Source: DASYLJ01 sp964404165 (GTDB lineage: Bacteria > Desulfobacterota > Binatia > DP-6). From it: DNA of 64,000 bases. The DNA is taken from assembly GCA_964404165.1 (NCBI GenBank), contig CAYOIZ010000022.1:25010-89009 (forward strand), written 5' to 3'. The notes under the pieces were generated by a model that worked only from the letters and a program-made list of their open reading frames with translations, had not been told where the DNA came from and searched no databases. The position numbers were made by a program, and so were the translations under genes. Shown piece by piece: positions 1 to 7,913 of the stretch (position 1 is its first letter; each line of letters begins with the position of its first letter).

Positions 1-1
1 G

Positions 2-508
2 CTCCTGCTGCAACGGTTCCGTGCCACGGCCGAGGGCCTGGCCGACGCGATCTTCGCCCGACTGCCTCCGAAGGTCGGCACCGCGCTTCGTCCCATCGTC
101 CACGGCGTCCTCGGCGGGCTCGGCAGTCTCGGCAGCGTGTCCAGCCTGCTCCGCATCGTGCTGCTCTCCCTCCTGCTCTGGACCGCGAACAGCCTGCCGT
201 TCCTGTGCGCGATGCTGGCGCTCGGGCTGGACGTGCCCCTGCTGCAGGGGGCGCTCGCGGTGGTGGTCGTGGTCGCCGCGGCCGTGTTCCTGCCGCAGGG
301 ACCGGGCTTCGTCGGCACCTGGCAGTATGGGTGCGTGACCGCCCTGGCGCTCTTCCACGTGCCGCAGGAGCAGGCGGTCGGCTACTCGCTGCTGACGTGG
401 ATCGTCCAGATGACGGTCAACGTCGGCGTCGGGGGCATCTGCCTCGCGCGCGAGAACCTCTCCGTCCGCGCGCTGGTCCAGCCGGCGGAGGCCGAGGGCA
501 GGCCATGA
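2..508 (+). CDS. Flippase-like membrane protein (UPF0104/LPG synthase TM family), 3' part
   Basis: This is the C-terminal 168 residues of an integral membrane protein whose start lies before the window. The visible part has several hydrophobic segments and the motif PQGPGFVGTWQYG, which matches the family signature near the last membrane helices of UPF0104/lysylphosphatidylglycerol-synthase-type flippase domains. Members are inner-membrane proteins, often linked to glycolipid or hopanoid export; the substrate here is unknown. Its stop overlaps the coaBC start by ATGA, so the two are probably translationally coupled. The family is fairly clear, the function is not. Confidence 0.7.
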   Translation, partial: LLLQRFRATAEGLADAIFARLPPKVGTALRPIVHGVLGGLGSLGSVSSLLRIVLLSLLLWTANSLPFLCAMLALGLDVPLLQGALAVVVVVAAAVFLPQGPGFVGTWQYGCVTALALFHVPQEQAVGYSLLTWIVQMTVNVGVGGICLARENLSVRALVQPAEAEGRP

Positions 509-1725
509 CGCTCGCGCAGCGCACGATCGTCGTCGGCATGAGCGGCGGCATCGCCTGCTACAAGGCCTGCGACGTGGTGCGCCTCCTGGTGCGCGCCGGC
601 GCCACGGTGCGGGTCGTCATGACGGCGGGTGCGCAGCAGTTCGTGACCCCGCTCACGTTGCAGACGCTCTCCGGCCATCCCGTCGCCACCGAGACGTTCG
701 ACCTCACCCAGGAATCGGAAATCGGGCACATCCAGCTCGCGGACCGTGCCGACCTCGTGCTCGTCGCGCCCGCCACCGCCAACGTCATCGCGAAGATGGC
801 GCACGGCATCGCCGACGATCTGCTGACGACGGTGCTGCTGGCGACGCGCGCGCCCGTGCTGGTGGCGCCGGCGATGAACGTCAACATGTGGGAGCATCCG
901 GCGACGCGCGAGAACGTCGCGACGCTCGTTCGGCGCGGGGTGCAGATGGTCGGCCCCGCGTCCGGATCGCTCGCGTGCGGCTGGGAGGGAGCAGGGCGGC
1001 TCAGCGAACCCGCCGACGTCGTCGACGCCGTCGAGCGCCTCCTGGCGCCCCAGGACCTGCGCGGCGAGCACGTCCTCGTCTCCGCCGGACCCACGCGCGA
1101 GGCGGTCGATCCGGTGCGCTATCTGTCGAACCACTCGAGCGGGAAGATGGGCTATGCGATCGCGCGCGCCGCACACCGTCGGGGGGCCACCGTCACGCTG
1201 GTGACGGGACCGACGGACCTCGCCGCGCCGGCCGGCGTGGAGACGATCGCCGTCGACACGGCGTCGGCGATGGCGACCGCGCTCGCCGCCGCCTTCACGA
1301 AGGCGACCGTGCTGGTGATGGCCGCCGCCGTCGCCGACTATCGCGTCCGCCGCCCGGCGGCGCAGAAGATGAAGAAGGGCGCGCGCACCATGACGCTCGA
1401 CCTCGAGCGCAATCCGGACATCCTGAGCGGCCTCGCGGCGCGCAAGGGGCGCCGCTTCGTGGTGGGCTTCGCCGCGGAGACGCAGACGCTCGCGGCGGAG
1501 GCACGCCGCAAGCTGCGAGAGAAGCGGCTCGACCTGATCGTCGGCAACGACGTCACCGCGCCCGGTGCGGGCTTCGGCTCCGACACCAACGTCGTCCATC
1601 TCATCGCCGCCGACGGCGAGGAGGCGGTGCTGCCGGTGTTGTCGAAGGACGCGGTCGCCGATCGCCTCCTCGACTGGGTGGTGGCCCGACGACCGCGGAC
1701 GCGGCGTCGGCGGTCGACCCGCTAG
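505..1725 (+). CDS. coaBC: Bifunctional phosphopantothenoylcysteine decarboxylase/synthetase CoaBC
   Basis: CoaBC joins cysteine to 4'-phosphopantothenate (CoaB half) and decarboxylates the product to 4'-phosphopantetheine (CoaC half) in coenzyme A synthesis. The 406-residue length is normal for the fusion. The N-terminal flavoprotein half shows the GMSGGIACYK start and the PAMNVNMW substrate motif; the C-terminal half has SAGPTREAVDPVR and NHSSGKMG. The ATG at 505 overlaps the upstream stop and is followed directly by the conserved N-terminus; longer readings of the frame add only unrelated sequence. The gene converges on the phospholipase-like gene with a 4-bp overlap of stop codons. Confidence 0.95.
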   Translation: MTLAQRTIVVGMSGGIACYKACDVVRLLVRAGATVRVVMTAGAQQFVTPLTLQTLSGHPVATETFDLTQESEIGHIQLADRADLVLVAPATANVIAKMAHGIADDLLTTVLLATRAPVLVAPAMNVNMWEHPATRENVATLVRRGVQMVGPASGSLACGWEGAGRLSEPADVVDAVERLLAPQDLRGEHVLVSAGPTREAVDPVRYLSNHSSGKMGYAIARAAHRRGATVTLVTGPTDLAAPAGVETIAVDTASAMATALAAAFTKATVLVMAAAVADYRVRRPAAQKMKKGARTMTLDLERNPDILSGLAARKGRRFVVGFAAETQTLAAEARRKLREKRLDLIVGNDVTAPGAGFGSDTNVVHLIAADGEEAVLPVLSKDAVADRLLDWVVARRPRTRRRRSTR

Positions 1726-2582
1726 GCGGCGCGCGGGCCGAGCGCGTTCAGCTCGGCCGTGATCGTCTCCGGCATCTCACCACGTCGCTTCAGCATCCGC
1801 AGCTTCCGTCGCAGCGCCTCGGCGCGCGCGAGGGCCTCACGCCCCGTGGGATCGAGGGCCTGGCAGGCGCTGTCGTGGCGGTGCACGAGCATGTCCTGGA
1901 TGGCGCCGACGCAGATGCCGTTGAAGCGCTCGATCTCGGCCGCGGGCAACGCATACCGCGACCGCTCCCCGAGCCCGCGCACCATGACCTGCCACTGCTC
2001 GAGCTGCTGCAGGGCCATCACCGAGTTGAAGATGCGCTTGTTGGTCCGGAACGAGAACAGCGTCCGCTCCACCACCCGCTCGACCAGCCGATCACAGTCG
2101 TCGAAGCGATTGCGCAGCACCGAGCGGATGAGCCGCCAGCGATCACGTCGTTGGGCGGCGTCGAATCGCGCCTCCCAGTAGATGTGGCGATGCGTGCGCG
2201 CCTCGAAGCTGACGACCAGCTGCACCGGGACGTAGTTGTTGTGCGAGTAGACGTCGGCCGCGAGATGGGAGAGGTATCCCCACGCGAACGCCTCCTCGCG
2301 CTCGCCCCGGGCCGATTCCACGATCTGCCATCCCACCGGCCAGCAGTGGCAGTGGGTGTAGAGGCTGCGGGTGTACTTCTTGGCGTGGATGATGTCGGCG
2401 GCGATGCAGCCGTAGAGGTAGGCCTGCTGATGCGTGCGGAGAATTTCTTGAAGGGCCGGGGTCAGGATGCTAAGGTTCCCGAGCACTTGCGAGCCATGAA
2501 TCAGGTGGGTGACGGGACCCCACGCATGCGCCTCGCCCGGCCAGAACAGGACCGCGATCGCGATCAGGCCGAATGACCACAT
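1722..2582 (-). CDS. Secreted zinc-dependent phospholipase C-like protein
   Basis: A 286-residue exported protein. Residues 1-20 form a Sec signal peptide (hydrophobic core then GEAHA), and the mature protein would begin near AWGPVTHL, as in zinc-dependent phospholipase C proteins, where the N-terminal Trp and early His bind metal. GYLSHLAADVYSHNNYVP carries the further His/Asp ligands expected of this fold. The substrate cannot be read from sequence. Its ATG shares the CATG tetramer with the start of the divergent UDG gene, and a TTGAGA-N17-TAGGCT promoter inside the UDG gene ends 8 nt before the ATG, so a nearly leaderless mRNA is likely. Confidence 0.75.
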   Translation of the reverse strand: MWSFGLIAIAVLFWPGEAHAWGPVTHLIHGSQVLGNLSILTPALQEILRTHQQAYLYGCIAADIIHAKKYTRSLYTHCHCWPVGWQIVESARGEREEAFAWGYLSHLAADVYSHNNYVPVQLVVSFEARTHRHIYWEARFDAAQRRDRWRLIRSVLRNRFDDCDRLVERVVERTLFSFRTNKRIFNSVMALQQLEQWQVMVRGLGERSRYALPAAEIERFNGICVGAIQDMLVHRHDSACQALDPTGREALARAEALRRKLRMLKRRGEMPETITAELNALGPRAA

Positions 2583-3357
2583 GGCGTCCGAGCCTACATT
2601 GCCGGCAGGTACCTCTCAAGGTGGCTTCAGCGAGCTGATCGACGCGATCCGCGCGCAGGTCGAGCATCAGCAGTCCCTGGCGTTGTTCGGCTTCCCCGCG
2701 GTGATTCCCGACCCCATGCCGACTCCAGTGAAACCAACCGTCGTTGCCCCCGATCCCCGCGATGAGCCCACGCCGCCCACCGTCGGGCAGTCCTCGTCCC
2801 TGGAGGACCTTCGTGCCGACATCGGCGACTGCCAGCGCTGCAAGCTCGCCCCCGGCCGTACCAACCTGGTGTTCGGGGTCGGCAATCCGAAGGCACGGCT
2901 GGTGTTCGTCGGCGAGGCACCCGGGCACGACGAGGACCTGCGCGGCGAGCCGTTCGTCGGGCGTGCCGGCCAGCTCCTCACCGAGATCATCACCAAGGGC
3001 ATGCGCATCCGGCGCGACGACGTCTACATCTGCAACGTCATCAAGTGCCGCCCGCCGGGCAACCGCAATCCCGAGCCGGACGAGGTGGACTCCTGCGAGC
3101 CGTTCCTGCTCCGGCAGCTCGAGCTGATCGGCCCCGAGGTGATCGTCGCACTCGGGAAGTTCGCGGCGCAGACGCTGCTGCGCGACAAGACGCCGATCAC
3201 CAAGCTGCGTGGCCGCTGGTTCGACTACCACGGCATCCGGCTCATGCCGACGTTCCATCCCGCCTACCTGCTGCGCAATCCGGCCGAGAAGCGCCTGGTG
3301 TGGGAGGACATCCAGCAGGTGATGGCCGTCCTCGGCATGCCGGTGAAGGGGTCGTGA
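2581..3357 (+). CDS. Type 4 (family 4) uracil-DNA glycosylase
   Basis: This 258-residue protein would remove uracil from DNA in base-excision repair. The catalytic domain from about residue 70 has the four-Cys [4Fe-4S] arrangement of family 4 enzymes (CQRC near its start, later CNVIKC and a further Cys), the active-site motif GEAPGHDEDLRGEPFVGRAG and the C-terminal HPAYLL motif. The N-terminal part (GGFSELIDAIRAQVEHQ) is an extension common in deltaproteobacterial members, followed by a Pro-rich linker. ATG 2581 is chosen because it precedes that extension; there is no clear Shine-Dalgarno sequence and the codon overlaps the divergent start. The next gene overlaps the stop. Confidence 0.88.
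   Translation: MASEPTLPAGTSQGGFSELIDAIRAQVEHQQSLALFGFPAVIPDPMPTPVKPTVVAPDPRDEPTPPTVGQSSSLEDLRADIGDCQRCKLAPGRTNLVFGVGNPKARLVFVGEAPGHDEDLRGEPFVGRAGQLLTEIITKGMRIRRDDVYICNVIKCRPPGNRNPEPDEVDSCEPFLLRQLELIGPEVIVALGKFAAQTLLRDKTPITKLRGRWFDYHGIRLMPTFHPAYLLRNPAEKRLVWEDIQQVMAVLGMPVKGS
2591..2619 (-). promoter_or_regulatory. Predicted promoter of the phospholipase-like gene
   Basis: Reading leftward, TTGAGA (2619-2614), a 17-bp spacer and TAGGCT (2596-2591) sit 8 nt before the ATG at 2582. The site lies within the first codons of the divergent UDG gene. Confidence 0.5.
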
Positions 3358-4679
3358 TCGGCCGGCCCAGCGCCCGCACCACGTTGGCAGCGCTGGTGCT
3401 GCTCGGACTCGCCGGCACTGCCGCCGGCACCGACGTCACGCCCGGGGCACTCGGCCGCATCGTGATCGACGGCACGATCAATCCGGCCGTGGGCGACTTC
3501 GTGCACGAATCGATTGCGCGCGCCGCGCGGGACGGGCATGCGGCGCTGCTGATCCAGCTCGACACCCCCGGCGGGTTGCTGCAGACCACGCGCTCCATCG
3601 TGAAGGACGTCCTCGCCGCGCCGCTGCCCGTCATCGTCTACGTCGCACCGAGCGGCGCGGGGGCCGGCTCGGCGGGCGTGTTCATCACCATGGCGGCCCA
3701 CATCGCCGCCATGGCGCCGGGCACCAGCATCGGCGCCGCGCATCCCGTCGGTGCGCAGGGCGAGACCATCGACGGCGTCCTCGGCGTGAAGATCGAGAAC
3801 GCCACCGCGTCGTTCAGCGAAGCCATCGCCAAACAGCGCGGACGGAACGTCGAGTGGGCGGTGCAGGCGGTGCGCGAGAGCGTGTCGGTCACCGCCGACG
3901 AGGCGGCGCGCCTCGGCGTGGTCGATCTCGTCGCCACCGACCTCGACGCGCTCGTTGCCGCCGTGCGCGACCGCACCGTCGACATCGCGGGCACGGCGCG
4001 CCCCCTCGACCTCGGACGTGCCGTCGGCCCCGACGGCCACGTGCGCGTCCAGGACTACGAGATGCGACTCGCGCAGCGCATCCTCAACGTGCTCGGCGAT
4101 CCGAACATCGCCTACCTCCTGATGATGGCCGGCCTGCTCGGTCTGTACGTCGAGCTCACGCACCCGGGGTTCGGACTGCCCGGCATCGTCGGTGGCATCT
4201 GCCTGCTCCTCGGGTTGACCGCCCTGCACATCCTGTCCGTCAACTACGGCGGGTTGGGGCTGATCCTGCTGGGCGCGGCGCTCCTCGTCGCCGAGGTCTA
4301 CCTGCCCGCATTCGGTCTCCTCGGCATCGGCGGGCTGGTGGCGTTCCTGATCGGCTCGGTCTTCCTGTTCGACCACGACGGCACGGGCCTCGCGGTCGAC
4401 CGCAGCCTGATCATCGGCGCCGGCGGCGGCGTCGCCCTCGTGATGCTCGTGCTGGCCACCCTGGTGGTGCGCTCGCAACGCGGCCGGGTGTTCGGCGGCA
4501 GCGAAGGCATGATCGGCGAGATCGGCGTCGTCCGTCAGGCGCTCACGCCGCAGGGAACCATCGTCGTCCGCGGCGAGCACTGGAACGCGATCGGCGACGG
4601 CCCCATCGACGCGGGCACGTCGGTCGAAGTGGTCGAGGTCGCCGGACTGACGCTCCACGTCCGGCCGGCGCGCAGCTGA
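3354..4679 (+). CDS. NfeD-type membrane serine protease (ClpP-class, long form)
   Basis: A 441-residue protein with an N-terminal signal peptide, a ClpP/crotonase-fold protease domain (about residues 35-230), four or five membrane helices (about 245-370) and a C-terminal OB-like NfeD domain. The protease domain shows QLDTPGG and PSGAGAGSAG, the expected Ser environment, and MAPGTSIGAAHPVG. Long NfeD proteins act with SPFH/stomatin partners in membrane quality control, and a slipin follows 13 bp downstream. The GTG start at 3354 overlaps the UDG stop; the hydrophobic signal sequence follows directly, which supports it. Role is inferred from family and neighbour. Confidence 0.87.
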   Translation: MIGRPSARTTLAALVLLGLAGTAAGTDVTPGALGRIVIDGTINPAVGDFVHESIARAARDGHAALLIQLDTPGGLLQTTRSIVKDVLAAPLPVIVYVAPSGAGAGSAGVFITMAAHIAAMAPGTSIGAAHPVGAQGETIDGVLGVKIENATASFSEAIAKQRGRNVEWAVQAVRESVSVTADEAARLGVVDLVATDLDALVAAVRDRTVDIAGTARPLDLGRAVGPDGHVRVQDYEMRLAQRILNVLGDPNIAYLLMMAGLLGLYVELTHPGFGLPGIVGGICLLLGLTALHILSVNYGGLGLILLGAALLVAEVYLPAFGLLGIGGLVAFLIGSVFLFDHDGTGLAVDRSLIIGAGGGVALVMLVLATLVVRSQRGRVFGGSEGMIGEIGVVRQALTPQGTIVVRGEHWNAIGDGPIDAGTSVEVVEVAGLTLHVRPARS

Positions 4680-4692
4680 CGAGGAGGTCGCG

Positions 4693-5457
4693 ATGCCTGG
4701 AACGATGGTGTTCGTGTTGTTGCTGCTGGCGCTGCTCCTGAGTGGCGCCAAGATCGTGCCCGAGTACGAGCGCCTCGTGGTGTTCCGGCTCGGGCGCCTC
4801 GTCGGCACCCGCGGACCGGGCATCACGTTCGTCATTCCCGGGGTCGAGCGCGCCCAGCGCGTCGACCTGCGCACCATCACCATGGACGTGCCGTCGCAGG
4901 ACGTCATCACCAAGGACAACATCTCGGTGAAGGTGAACGCCGTGCTGTACTTCCGCGTCGTCGAGCCGAACCGCTCGGTCGTGGAGGTCGAGAACTACCT
5001 TTTCGCCACGTCGCAGAACGCGCAGACCACGCTGCGCAGCGTCTGCGGCGAGGTCGAGATGGACGAGCTCCTCGGCGAGCGCGAGAAGATCAACGCCCAG
5101 ATCCAGACCATCATCGACGAGCACACCGGCCCCTGGGGCGTGAAGGTGGTGCAGGTCGCCATCAAGCACATCGACCTGCCCGAGGAGATGCGCCGTGCGA
5201 TGGCCAAGCAAGCCGAGGCCGAGCGCGAGCGACGCGCCAAGATCATCGCCGCGGAAGGCGAGTTCCAGGCGGCGCAGCGCCTGGCCGACGCGTCGGCCAT
5301 CATGGCCCGCGAACCCATCGCGCTGCAGCTGCGCTACCTGCAGACGCTCTCCGAGATCGCCACCGAGAACAACTCCACGACCATCTTCCCGGTGCCGATC
5401 GACCTCCTGCGCCCGCTCCTCGACGCCGGGCGTTCGCGTGGCGACGACAAGACATGA
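4693..5457 (+). CDS. Slipin/stomatin-like SPFH protein
   Basis: A 254-residue membrane-anchored SPFH protein: an N-terminal hydrophobic anchor (about residues 4-18), then the stomatin core with KIVPEYERLVVFRLGR, GPGITFVIP and DVPSQDVITKDN, and a charged helical C-terminal part (AKQAEAERERRAKII) that should oligomerise. Slipins scaffold membrane microdomains and are substrates or partners of NfeD proteases, the gene just upstream. A GAGGAGG ribosome binding site lies 6 nt before the ATG. The stop overlaps the queA start. Confidence 0.92.
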   Translation: MPGTMVFVLLLLALLLSGAKIVPEYERLVVFRLGRLVGTRGPGITFVIPGVERAQRVDLRTITMDVPSQDVITKDNISVKVNAVLYFRVVEPNRSVVEVENYLFATSQNAQTTLRSVCGEVEMDELLGEREKINAQIQTIIDEHTGPWGVKVVQVAIKHIDLPEEMRRAMAKQAEAERERRAKIIAAEGEFQAAQRLADASAIMAREPIALQLRYLQTLSEIATENNSTTIFPVPIDLLRPLLDAGRSRGDDKT

Positions 5458-6473
5458 GGATCGAGGACCTCGACTACGCGTTGCCGCCCGAGCTGATCGC
5501 GCAGGAACCCGCACCGGAGCGCACGGCCGCGCGCCTGCTCGTCGTGTCGCGCGACGGCGACGCGCTGTCGCATCATGCGGTCGCCGAGCTGCCGTCGCTC
5601 CTGCGCCCCGGCGATCTCCTGGTCCTGAACGACGCGCGCGTCGTCCCCGCCCGGCTGCGGGCCCGACGAGCCACGGGGGGGCGCCTGGAGGTCCTGCTGA
5701 TCGAGCAAGGACCGAGCGGCGAGTGGGACGCCCTCGTTCGCGGCGCGCCACGCGAGGGTGAGCTCGTCCACTTCGCCGAAGGGCAGGGGGAGTGGACCGC
5801 CAATCTCGGCGACGGCCGGTGGCGGCTCCGGCTCGCCGTCGGCATGCCGATCCTCGATTGGCTCGAGCGCGTGGGCGAGATCCCGTTGCCACCGTACATC
5901 CAACGGCCGGGCGGTCCGTCGTCCACGGACCGGGAGCGATACCAGACGACGTTCGCGCGGGTCCCGGGCGCCATCGCGGCGCCGACCGCGGGCCTGCACT
6001 TCACGCCGGCCCTCCTCGACGCGCTCGCCGCGGCGGGCGTCGGGCACGCCACCCTGACCCTGCACGTCGGCCCCGGCACCTTCCTCCCGATTCGCAACGG
6101 CGACCTCGCCGGCTACGCGATGGCGCCGGAGCGCTTCGACATTCCGGAGGCCACCGTCGCCCGGATCGGCGCGACGCGAACGGCGGGCGGTCGCATCGTC
6201 GCCGTCGGCACGACCACGGTGCGCGCGCTCGAGTCGGCCGCGGCCGCGGGGCCGTTGCAGGCGGGTCCGGCGGCGGCCTCGCTGTTCGTCCGACCGGGTC
6301 ACCGATTCGCCGTCGTCGATGCGCTCCTCACCAACTTCCACCTGCCACGCACGCCGCTGCTGGCGCTCGTGGCCGCGCTCACCGGCTGGGAGCGGCTCCG
6401 TGCCGCCTACGACGTCGCCGTGCGCGAACGCTATCGCTTCTACAGCTACGGCGACGCGATGCTGATCGCATGA
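5454..6473 (+). CDS. queA: S-adenosylmethionine:tRNA ribosyltransferase-isomerase QueA
   Basis: QueA transfers and isomerises the ribosyl group of SAM onto preQ1 in tRNA to give epoxyqueuosine. The 339-residue protein begins with the typical MRIEDLDYALPPELIAQEP and contains GDLLVLNDARVVPARL, PTAGLHFTP and TLHVGPGTF, then the C-terminal TNFHLPRTPLL and YRFYSYGDAMLI. It overlaps the slipin stop by ATGA and tgt by ATGA, so the queuosine genes are coupled within one operon. Confidence 0.97.
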   Translation: MRIEDLDYALPPELIAQEPAPERTAARLLVVSRDGDALSHHAVAELPSLLRPGDLLVLNDARVVPARLRARRATGGRLEVLLIEQGPSGEWDALVRGAPREGELVHFAEGQGEWTANLGDGRWRLRLAVGMPILDWLERVGEIPLPPYIQRPGGPSSTDRERYQTTFARVPGAIAAPTAGLHFTPALLDALAAAGVGHATLTLHVGPGTFLPIRNGDLAGYAMAPERFDIPEATVARIGATRTAGGRIVAVGTTTVRALESAAAAGPLQAGPAAASLFVRPGHRFAVVDALLTNFHLPRTPLLALVAALTGWERLRAAYDVAVRERYRFYSYGDAMLIA

Positions 6474-7573
6474 GGCCGCGCTTCGAATTGCTGCGGACGG
6501 CGCCGGCCGGCGCCCGCCGCGGCCGCCTGGTGACCGTCCACGGCGTCGTCGAGACGCCCGCGTTCATGCCGGTCGCGACGCACGGCTCGGTCAAAGGCCT
6601 CACGCCGCGCCAGGTGTACGAGGCCGGTGCCAGCATCGTCCTCTCGAACGCCTACCATCTGGCACAACGGCCCGGCGTCGAGATCGTCCAGGCCCTCGGC
6701 GGCCTGCACGCCATGATGGGATGGCCGGGACCGATCCTCACCGACAGCGGCGGCTTCCAGGTGATGAGCCTGGCCAGCCTGGTGAAGCTCGACGACGACG
6801 GGGTGCGCTATCGCTCCCACGTCGACGGGCGCGCGGGCAAGCTGCGGCCCGAAGATGCCATCGCCGTGCAGGAGGCGCTCGGCGTGGACGTCGCCATGTC
6901 GCTCGACGAGTGCGTCCCGGCGGGGGCGCCCCCGGCACGGGTGGCCGCCGCGGTCGAGCGGACCACCGCCTGGGCGGCGCGCGGCCTCGCCGCCCGTACG
7001 CGGGACGACATGGCGCTCTTCGGTATCGTCCAGGGCGCGTTCGACGTCGAGCAGCGGGCCATCAGCGCCGCGGCACTCCTCGCCATGCCCTTCGACGGGT
7101 ACTCCGTGGGCGGCCTGTCCGTGGGCGAACCCCACGACGAGACGGCGCGTGTCGCCGCCGCCACCGTCGCGCTGCTGCCGCCGGAACGGCCGCGCTATCT
7201 GATGGGCCTCGGGACACCTCGCGATTTGCTAACCTTCGCGGGCATGGGGTATGACCTTTTCGATTGTGTCCTGCCCACCCGCAACGGGCGGAACGGGATG
7301 CTCTTCACGCGCGAAGGCAAGCTGATGATCCGCAATGCCCGTCACGCCCGCGATCCGCGGCCGGTGGAGGAGGAGTGTGCATGCTACACATGCACGCACT
7401 TCAGCCGTGGTGCGCTTCGTCATCTCGTCCTGGCAAAGGAGATGCTCGGCGCGCAGCTCGCGTCGTTGCACAACCTGCATTTCTACCTCCGACTGATGGC
7501 CGCTATCCGCGCCGACGTCGACGACGACTCCTTCCCGCGCCGGGCCACCGCCGCGGCAGGAGCATGGGCGTAG
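6470..7573 (+). CDS. tgt: tRNA-guanine transglycosylase Tgt
   Basis: Tgt exchanges guanine-34 of GUN-anticodon tRNAs for preQ1. The 367-residue protein shows the catalytic motif LTDSGGFQVMSL, the second Asp in YDLFDCVLPTRNGRNG, and the zinc site CACYTC with a downstream Cys-rich/His segment (HFSRGALRHL). Length matches bacterial Tgt. The ATG at 6470 overlaps the queA stop; upstream in-frame sequence is unrelated. queA-tgt-yajC-secD-secF is a classical bacterial gene order. Confidence 0.97.
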   Translation: MRPRFELLRTAPAGARRGRLVTVHGVVETPAFMPVATHGSVKGLTPRQVYEAGASIVLSNAYHLAQRPGVEIVQALGGLHAMMGWPGPILTDSGGFQVMSLASLVKLDDDGVRYRSHVDGRAGKLRPEDAIAVQEALGVDVAMSLDECVPAGAPPARVAAAVERTTAWAARGLAARTRDDMALFGIVQGAFDVEQRAISAAALLAMPFDGYSVGGLSVGEPHDETARVAAATVALLPPERPRYLMGLGTPRDLLTFAGMGYDLFDCVLPTRNGRNGMLFTREGKLMIRNARHARDPRPVEEECACYTCTHFSRGALRHLVLAKEMLGAQLASLHNLHFYLRLMAAIRADVDDDSFPRRATAAAGAWA

Positions 7574-7574
7574 C

Positions 7575-7913
7575 ATGAGCACGGCTTGGGCACAGGTCGG
7601 CGACCCCGCCTCGGGGCCGCCGGCGGCGTACAACATCGGCTTCATCCTGCTGATGATCGGCATCTTCTACTTCGTGCTGCTGCGGCCGGAGCAGAAGCGA
7701 CGGAAAGAACAGCAAGCGCTCATCGACAGCGTCAAACGAAACGATCAGATCGTCCTCAACAGCGGCATGCACGGTCGCGTCGTCGCGTTGGCCGAGAAGA
7801 CCATCACGGTCGAGATCGCCCCCAAGATCCAGGTGGTCTTCGATCGCTCGGCCATCCAGTCGGTGCAGATGCCCGGCGCCGAGACGCGCGAAAAAGAACG
7901 GGAGAAGTCGTAA
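7575..7913 (+). CDS. yajC: Sec translocase accessory subunit YajC
   Basis: A 112-residue single-span inner-membrane protein. The membrane helix (about residues 21-38) is followed by the signature YFVLLRPEQKRRKEQ, then a small cytosolic domain with SVKRNDQIVLNSGMHGRV. YajC associates with SecDF and helps preprotein export. It starts one base after the tgt stop and its stop overlaps the secD start. Confidence 0.95.
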   Translation: MSTAWAQVGDPASGPPAAYNIGFILLMIGIFYFVLLRPEQKRRKEQQALIDSVKRNDQIVLNSGMHGRVVALAEKTITVEIAPKIQVVFDRSAIQSVQMPGAETREKEREKS

